Source of the DNA: Pisaster brevispinus
Taxonomy: Eukaryota; Echinodermata; Asteroidea; Forcipulatida; Asteriidae
DNA: 64,000 nucleotides
Assembly: GCA_023634235.1 (NCBI GenBank)
Contig: JAMKCF010000002.1
Coordinates: 10,067,591 to 10,131,590, forward strand
Direction: 5' to 3'
Under the pieces are notes generated by a model. It was not told where the DNA came from and searched no databases. It was given only the letters and a program-made list of their open reading frames with translations. Shown here piece by piece: positions 60,264 through 64,000 of the stretch. Both the position numbers and the translations under genes were made by a program. Every line of letters begins with the position of its first letter. Within the stretch, counting starts at the first letter, position 1.

Positions 60264-60398
60264 TTAGGTCGTGTCCGAAACGGCAACTTCGGCTACAGCT
60301 ACAGCTAGATCAGCGCGTCTGCCAGTGTTGAAGAATAGGCAGACGCGCGCGATCTAGCCGTAGCTGTAGCCGAAGTTGCCGTTTCGGACACGGCCTTA
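60264..60398. mobile_element. Harbinger-like MITE with TTA target duplication
   Basis: The element spans 60267-60395 (129 bp). It is almost entirely two ~58-bp inverted arms, starting GGYCGTGTCCGAAACGGC, around a ~12-bp loop. It is flanked by TTA on both sides (60264-60266, 60396-60398). A three-base TWA duplication and GG-starting ends are typical of PIF/Harbinger. The very low arm divergence suggests a young insertion. Confidence 0.88.
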
Positions 60399-61170
60399 GA
60401 GTGCGCAAGCGTTTTAGATGTTCTTCTAAACTGGTTTACTCTCGTGTACATCACAAACTATCATGACCGACAAACTATTATATGTCCGTCAAACAAAAGC
60501 AGAATGAGTTTGCAATACTTGAGTTCCAATTGAGTTAATTGTGGCCATTGTACAAAAATTTTAACAATAATAAGTACGTATTTTAGAATACTGCTTAAAC
60601 GGTTAGTTTCCCTTTTCAATGAAAAAAATAATAAATAAATAAGTAATAGTAATACAAATAAAAACTGCCCAAACGTATCGAATGCCGATAGTCGGTGTGA
60701 AAGCTATAGCATGACCAACAAATAATTTTGTTATAGTATTTATATGTCACATATTTTTTACGAGACAAAACATAACTATGAATACATATAGAAACAATTA
60801 ACCAATCTACAAAAAATATATAAAAAATAATAAGACACTCGCACAAACGTTTTAAAAATAACTGAACACTATTATAATAAATCCAGTATACATTTAGTTC
60901 CACACACATCCACGGTCACAACCTCCTAAATGATGTTATCGGATACTATAATATTTTATCTACATTATACTTAAATAAATAAACTATGATATTATTTAAT
61001 ATTGCGCTGAGATGGTATAATTTTATAACATTTATTGTATTACGTACTTCTATAAGCCCTGCATTTCCTTATTTCAAAACAATTTCAGGTCTGCAATCGT
61101 TTTCTATGGAAATACTTTTCATACCTATTTTTTTTTATAATGAAATTCCGATTAATATTGGATCCGGCCA

Positions 61171-61356
61171 GGGCCCAATATTACAAAATTGCTTAAGCAA
61201 GAAACATTGCTTAAAAATTATTTGTTAAATGAAAATAAGCAGGATACCAATCAAATGTGTGACATGGTGTTTCGGCTGGTAACCTTATTCTGGTAAGCAT
61301 AATTTTGTTGTGCTTAGCTACTTTTTCAGCTTAAGCATCTTTATGAAATGGGGCCC
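61171..61356. mobile_element. GGGCCC-ended palindromic MITE, copy 4
   Basis: The ends are more eroded (GGGCCCAATATTACAAAATT) but the inner words (GCAGGATACCAATCAAATG, GCTGGTAACCTTATTCTGG) match copy 3 in the same orientation. Confidence 0.82.
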
Positions 61357-61379
61357 AGAACATGAAATTTATTGTAAAC

Positions 61380-61790
61380 CCTTTTTCCAAAGGCTGGCAT
61401 ATTGACTTCTCCCAAGATCAAGACTGGCAATTTCCAAAACCAGGATTGATCCGTTTCAAGTCAAAACCGACTCTTTCCAGGGTAACGATTGCAGCTCTTT
61501 AAGGGGTGAGGATTAACCCTTTCTGTGTCAGGATTGACTTAATCCCACACTGACCCTTTCCGAAATCAGGACCGATCCTTGTCAGGATCACGGTTTCTTC
61601 AGTCAGGGCTGACCCTCATCCGTGTGGGAGTTCATTCCTTGGGATACCGGTAGTTTGACTCAAATTCTGTGTTTAAGTGATGGATCTTGTCTTACCTGAT
61701 AAGTGGGGCGAATTATCAGCAAAATTGACCCTAAATGGGTCAGGGTAATGACCCCGTCTGTGGTCTCATTATCAGACTCTATTCTGACCC
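61380..61790. repeat. Degenerate GACCC/TCAGG repeat tract
   Basis: Loosely repeated words of the type TCAGGATTGA, TGACCCTTTCC and GGTCAGG occur about every 40-50 bp. They resemble the flanks and unit of the 45-bp minisatellite at 21631-22279 and the tract at 60195-60262. It may be a decayed relative of the same satellite. Confidence 0.45.
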
Positions 61791-62371
61791 ACAAATACAC
61801 AAATTATTATTTGTTTCCTCTCGACAGAGTAGTTTTTAAAACCATAGAGGAATATTCTTCGGTGGCCAAGTTCGCAGGAGGACCATTTTGTCGACACATG
61901 TTTTTGAGCATGGGTACCAGTTATTAATGCCGCTGGTCCACGATGGTCATTGTGCGAACTTTGCCCTCTGGCCAAACTGCGCCATTATCTCATGTCTTTG
62001 TGCTGCTTACCTCAATACATGTACCGGGAAGTCAAAGGTCATTTTTGAGGTTTTGCTGCTTATTTAAGACAGATTTAGAACAAGAACACTTTTCCTACAG
62101 AAAGAATTTCATGCGTTTGCTGCAACCCACCGCCATCTTAACAAGTGAAAACAGTATAAGTTATTTTCTTTACAACTATTAAGTAGGCTTTACCGAGTAT
62201 AAAATTGTCGCTGTCAACTTTTTGATTGCAAACAGAAACGTTTGACAAAACTGTCCATGTGGCCTGGAATTAGTACTTTTCGTATCAGATTCCATGTCCC
62301 AGTAATCTGTTCTAGGTCTATGGAAAGCACACCTTTCCCTGCAAAACTATTTATTAGTTTTTTATTGTTTT

Positions 62372-64000
62372 TTAATCTGATTCTAAATCAGCAACTGGTT
62401 CCTTATCTCCCTCGGCCTTTAGTACACTCTTAGCGTGGGCAGGCACCATACTGGCTTCGGTCGGCATCTGTAAAACAAAGAATAGTAAAGGACTGGTAAA
62501 ACAAACTTGCCAACCATTGGGTTATTGTTTTATGCAGCTCCACCCATTATTTGGTGATAAAATGCATATTGATCGTTAAATACAAAGACCGCAACTGTTT
62601 CCAATTCAGTCTTGTATTATAACAAATAAAAACAATTATTAGTTTTCATTGATTACCTCAACTCCCTTGGCGTCCATTAGGATCGCCTCTTTGCCTGCAT
62701 CACTACGCCTCGTGACGTCATGATGTCGAGCTTCGATGTTACTGTTCCAGATTCCATACCCGAAATAGATGATAAGACCTGAATCAAATTCAATTAAACT
62801 TACAAAATTAACGCACAACAAAGGCAGAAGTGAAAAGAAACAGGACCCCAAAGAAGGCTTCGACAATCTTTATTCTCTAAAATGAACATCAATTATTTGG
62901 GGCTGTCGATGCTCCCAAACTAAGAGACAAAGCAAATAGCACGCAATTTTAAAACAATGTTGCTGGTTATAAGCCAGCAGATGAACTCAATAATGATCAC
63001 CTCATGTTTTGAGCCTGGTTTACAATAGGGTGGGGGGGGGGGGAGGAACAAACGGAGAAAACAAAATTGCCGATTGTGAGCATGTTTCCTCCTACACGTG
63101 CTGCATGTACCGCGCCGCGCACAACTTTCAGCCAATGATAGGTCTTCATCGACCTCAGTGGGGAGCTCTTTGGATTTATGACGTCATTTTTTATGCAAGG
63201 GGACTATACTGTCAAAGCTCAGAAGTGTGTCCCAGTTTTTCAGCCGAGATTGGGAGTGGGGAATGAGAATGTTTTGAAGGGTTTCTAGACTTTGATCTAG
63301 GCTATGCATACCTAAATGTAGGGTTATACCTATTAGTAATGTCAAAGACCATCCTCACTTGGCGTATCCAAACATTATGCTTACAGTAGGGCAAACCTGT
63401 GAACATTTGGGCTCCATTGGTCATCGAAGTTGCAAGAAAATAATGTACTAAGAAAAACGACCTTGTCGCATAGAGTTATGTGCTTACAGATGCCCGAGAT
63501 TCAAATTGTTTGTGTAAACTTTAAATTTTATGGTCATTAACTTGTGCAGTAACTCCCAAATGTACTCCTTGCTTTCGAACATAACAGCTAATAACGAAAC
63601 CATGAATTTTGTACAGCTGGGAGGAAAGTTAGCCCAATGCCCCCGGTAAAAATGTTGCAGGCGATTCTGTCCCCCCGGAGATTTTGACCCCCCCCCCCCC
63701 CACCCAGGGCGAACTGTGTACTAATTTCTTCTGAGAGCGCCCTCTTTTGAATCCTCCTCATCCAGCCCATGTTAGTTTCCCATTGAGGGACAGAATCTCT
63801 GGGGGACAGATTTTCCTTGGACACCGGCCCACTGCAAAAACTACTAAGTCAGACGAAACTCGAATTATAGCTTTGACTTACCGGCAGCCATCCAGATGAC
63901 GAATCGTACCCAGGTGAGTGGCGAGAGCTTCAGCATCAAAAAGATGTTGACAAACATGGCGCAGAAGGGTAGCAGCGGCACACAGGGCGCCATGAACGGC
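62372..64000 (-). CDS. Cationic amino acid transporter, SLC7A (CAT) family, 3' part
   Basis: Three minus-strand exons are visible (63882 to beyond 64000, 62657-62778, 62372-62467) and join in frame; the 5' part lies outside the window. The first gives [40 protein letters not shown]. The second continues [12 protein letters not shown] and a hydrophilic tail. The third encodes a charged C-terminus ending DLESD and a TAA stop (62372-62374). The order PxxPLLP, NxxLM, TWVRFxxWM and IIYFGYGIW is the last two transmembrane helices of CAT-type transporters, which move arginine and lysine across the plasma membrane. The helices are long and hydrophobic and the tail is cytosolic in the family. Which paralogue (SLC7A1-4 type) cannot be decided from the C-terminus. 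Confidence 0.9.
63640..63835. repeat. GGAGATTCTGTCCCC repeat in the transporter intron
   Basis: CGATTCTGTCCCCCCGGAG (63662) and its inverted counterpart GGGACAGAATCTCTGG (63787) bracket a C run and an AGAGCGCCCTCT word. The right end (ACACCGG inverted) matches the start of the related sequence at 19310-19400 on the other strand. Confidence 0.6.

Overview
The window looks like nuclear DNA from an echinoderm, most likely a sea star. It is AT-rich, its genes have introns with GT/AG borders, its proteins match animal nuclear families, and it is full of short palindromic transposons and tRNA-derived SINEs. I had no database, so the organism is an inference.

Left part (1-19 kb): three single-exon genes on the plus strand encode small secreted proteins with a signal peptide, a C-type lectin domain (CTLD) and a C-terminal PAN/apple domain. 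They lie in a tandem segmental duplication. Copy A covers about 1605-6980. Copy B starts near 9065, runs to 14778 and resumes at 18443-18895 after a 3.66 kb interruption. The first lectin of each copy (3042 and 10497) encodes the same 246-residue protein. The other lectin survives only in copy B (13644). In copy A it was removed by a deletion with a TTTG junction, leaving its last ~27 codons. A degraded signal-peptide fragment of a further lectin sits at the same place in both copies. Between the copies are a dead LINE 3' end and a SINE.

Middle-left (19-26 kb): no gene that I can support. It holds a 45-bp minisatellite of 14 units, a GGGCCC-ended palindromic MITE, an inverted-repeat element and low-complexity tracts.

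Centre (26-40 kb): a large iterative type I polyketide synthase (PKS) gene. A probable promoter with CCAAT, TATA-like and Inr elements and a 5' UTR exon lie at 26.3-26.6 kb. Coding exons are 30358-30430, 31517-38340 and 39730-40068, giving 2411 residues with order KS-AT-DH-MT-ER-KR-ACP. The active-site residues I checked are present, and there is no thioesterase. It belongs to the animal PKS group that includes the sea urchin pigment and biomineralisation PKSs.

Right part (46-64 kb): three conserved housekeeping genes. SPAG7 (minus, six exons, 226 aa) and POLR2D (plus, four exons, 144 aa) are divergent, with 364 bp between their start codons. The 3' end of a cationic amino acid transporter (SLC7A/CAT family, minus) runs off the right edge. 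A short minus-strand open segment at 58233-58350 with its own polyadenylation signal may be the last exon of one more gene, tail-to-tail with POLR2D.

Mobile DNA fills the introns and spacers. Well-delimited insertions include a pogo/Tigger-like element (TA duplication), a hAT-like element (8-bp duplication) and a Harbinger-like MITE (TTA duplication). There are also four copies of a GGGCCC MITE, two related ~470-bp foldback elements and several tRNA-SINE heads. The lectins (secreted, probably recognition or defence) and the PKS (small-molecule synthesis) are neighbours, but nothing in the sequence shows that they act together.
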